Positions 37,830 to 39,307 of a DNA stretch of 39,307 bases are shown in pieces. The DNA lies in NCBI GenBank assembly GCA_022448245.1, contig JAKVCO010000015.1:1-39307 (forward strand), read 5' to 3'. The notes under the pieces were generated by a model, which was not told the origin of the DNA, did not search any database, and was given only the letters and a program-made list of their open reading frames with translations. The translations under genes were made by a program, and so were the position numbers. Position 1 is the stretch's first letter. Each line of letters starts with the position of its first letter. This stretch comes from Paracoccaceae bacterium (lineage in GTDB: Bacteria; Pseudomonadota; Alphaproteobacteria; Rhodobacterales; Rhodobacteraceae).

Positions 37830-38795
37830 ATGACATACCCCGACATCCCCTCCTACATCCTCGGCGTCACGAAGGAGATTTGGGAGGATCGGGGCATCTC
37901 CACCCTTGAGCGCTACTATGCGCCGAAGATCGTTGTGCGCTCGCCTGCGTCCGTGGTGGTGGGCAACGAGGGCATCATGGCCGCGACCATGGCCACACTG
38001 CACGAATTACCCAATCGTCAGCTCTATGGAGAGGACGTGATCTGGTGCGAGACGGACCAAGACACCGCGCTGTCGTCCCACCGCTTGATCTGCACCGCGA
38101 CCCACAGCGCTGGAGGCGCCTATGGCGAGCCTACAGGCAGGCAGCTGACATATCGCATCATTGCAGAATGCCACGTGGATGGGATCGTCATCGACGACGA
38201 ATGGCTGGCCAGAGACCAAGGCGCGATCGCGCGCCAGATGAGCATGACGCCTAAGGCCTATGCGCAGCAATTGATCAATCAGGAAGGCGGCCCGGACAAG
38301 TGCGTGCGGCCCTATACGCCCAGCAATGACGTCCAAGGCCCCTATCGTGGGCAAGGGAATAACAACGCATGGGGCGCGCGCTACGCAGACGGGCTCACCC
38401 GCATCATGGGTCGCGACTTATCCGTGATCTCAGAGACCTACGACCGCGCCGTGCATCTGTCGTTGCCGGGTGGCGAAGAAGCAATCGGGCGGGAGGCGGC
38501 GGACCGCTTTTGGCTCGGATTCCGCGCCAGCTTTCCGGGAGCAGAATTCCGTATCGACCACGTTATAGGGCGCGATGATACCACCATGCCCCCGCGCGCA
38601 GCGCTGAGATGGAGCCTTCATGGCAGCCATGAAGGTTGGGGCATGTTTGGCCGCCCCACGGGCGCAGAAGTCTTCGTTATGGGGCTGTCCCACGCGGAGT
38701 TCGGGGCCCTCGGTGTCGAGGAACCCCGCTTGCGCCGCGAATGGGTCGTGATTGATGAGACCGCCGTTTGGAAACAGATCCTGCTGGCTCAGTAG
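37830..38795 (+). CDS. tandem SnoaL-like (NTF2-fold) protein
   Basis: This 321-residue protein is made of two NTF2/SnoaL-like units. The first is about residues 10-145 ([38 protein letters not shown]). The second is about 180-318 ([65 protein letters not shown]). Members of this fold catalyse isomerisation, hydration or cyclisation of small molecules, or only bind them. The linker has a [18 protein letters not shown] segment. It is cotranscribed with the flavoprotein and overlaps the convergent cysJ stop. Confidence 0.8.
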   Translation: MTYPDIPSYILGVTKEIWEDRGISTLERYYAPKIVVRSPASVVVGNEGIMAATMATLHELPNRQLYGEDVIWCETDQDTALSSHRLICTATHSAGGAYGEPTGRQLTYRIIAECHVDGIVIDDEWLARDQGAIARQMSMTPKAYAQQLINQEGGPDKCVRPYTPSNDVQGPYRGQGNNNAWGARYADGLTRIMGRDLSVISETYDRAVHLSLPGGEEAIGREAADRFWLGFRASFPGAEFRIDHVIGRDDTTMPPRAALRWSLHGSHEGWGMFGRPTGAEVFVMGLSHAEFGALGVEEPRLRREWVVIDETAVWKQILLAQ

Positions 38796-39307
38796 ACGTC
38801 GCGCTGGAAGCGGCCTGCGTCGCGCAGCTCCGCGATATAGCTGGCGTCCTTGCCGCCGTGCTCCGTCACGATATCGACCAGCGCGGCCTCCACGTCCTTG
38901 GCCATGCGCGCGCCGTCGCCACAGATGTAGAGATATGCGCCACGCTCCAACCATTCCCAGACCTCCGCGCCCTTCTCGCGCAGGCGGTCCTGAACGTAGA
39001 CCTTCTGAGCCTGATCGCGGGAGAAGGCGACGTCGAGCTTGTTCAGCAGGCCGTCCTTTTTCCACGCCAGAAGCTCCGTCTGGTAAAGGAAGTCCTGCGT
39101 GAAATGCGGGTTCCCGAAGAAGAGCCAGTTGTCGCCTTCGGCCTCGGCAGCGTCCCGCTCCTGCAGGAAAGCGCGGAACGGCGCGATGCCTGTGCCGGGG
39201 CCTACCATGATCGTCGGGGCGTCGCCCTGAGGAAGACGGAAGCCGTCGTTTTCTTCGACAAAGACACGGACCTTGTCGCCCTCTTCCATGCGGCGGCCAA
39301 GGAAGCC
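38789..39307 (-). CDS. cysJ: sulfite reductase flavoprotein alpha-component (3' part)
   Basis: The frame is open to the right window edge and gives the last 172 residues. It holds the FAD/NADPH-binding part of a CysJ/P450-reductase-like diflavin protein: [65 protein letters not shown] and the C-terminal RFQRDVY. It carries electrons from NADPH to the sulfite reductase hemoprotein. The N-terminal flavodoxin part lies outside the window. A complete CysJ is about 580-600 residues. Confidence 0.88.
   Translation of the reverse strand, partial: GFLGRRMEEGDKVRVFVEENDGFRLPQGDAPTIMVGPGTGIAPFRAFLQERDAAEAEGDNWLFFGNPHFTQDFLYQTELLAWKKDGLLNKLDVAFSRDQAQKVYVQDRLREKGAEVWEWLERGAYLYICGDGARMAKDVEAALVDIVTEHGGKDASYIAELRDAGRFQRDVY

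Overview
The window looks like chromosomal DNA of an alphaproteobacterium of the order Rhodobacterales, most likely the marine Roseobacter group. Support for this: GC-rich coding with short Shine-Dalgarno-led genes, a DUF1127 protein beside the urease genes, DnaB of alphaproteobacterial type, an EnvZ-like kinase, an MlaE/MlaF pair coupled to alanine racemase, and a GcdH of this group's type. No species can be named from sequence alone.

Layout. (1) 1-2.6 kb is an AT-richer accessory edge. It has a cut-off unknown ORF, a small exported protein, a complete IS1380-family insertion sequence (516-2229) and, directly against its right end, the broken 3' part of a chemotaxis receptor gene. (2) 2.6-4.9 kb holds glutaryl-CoA dehydrogenase and a hydrolase-fold protein lacking the usual nucleophile. 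(3) 4.9-10.9 kb is a complete urease locus on the minus strand, ureD-ureA-orf90-ureB-ureC-orf196-DUF1127-ureE-ureF-ureG, with three non-canonical genes embedded. (4) 11.1-14.5 kb is pyrC, pyrE and dnaB; two DnaA-box-like sites lie before dnaB. (5) 14.5-17.2 kb is a decay patch. A Tat-exported agmatine-deiminase-like gene and a sterol-desaturase-family gene each carry one frameshift and one in-frame stop, with an intact small membrane protein gene between them. (6) 17.3-19.9 kb is alr-mlaE-mlaF in overlapping register, then a lone Flp-type pilin on the other strand. (7) 20.2-29.7 kb is mainly housekeeping: radA, cvpA, purF, a short PilP/GspC-like protein, an SDR, sufE, a lipoprotein, a DM13 protein, rnd, purN, purM and a small membrane protein. 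(8) 29.8-32.3 kb has a CAU-anticodon tRNA, an orphan sensor kinase, a metallo-beta-lactamase-fold hydrolase and tRNA-Asn. (9) 32.3-39.3 kb has a 5'-truncated livM just after tRNA-Asn, an AraC regulator, a HAD hydrolase, a divergent GntR/AbrB-transporter versus flavoprotein/tandem-SnoaL locus built around a perfect 10-bp inverted repeat, and the 3' end of cysJ.

How the parts work together. The urease genes should give nickel-dependent urea hydrolysis with its full maturation set (UreD, E, F, G). purF, purN and purM cover three steps of purine synthesis, and pyrC/pyrE two of pyrimidine synthesis. The most plausible little-described modules are the extra genes inside the urease operon and the four-gene GntR-controlled locus at 35.6-38.8 kb. 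The latter resembles a catabolic or transport unit for a small organic acid, but its substrate cannot be read from the sequence.
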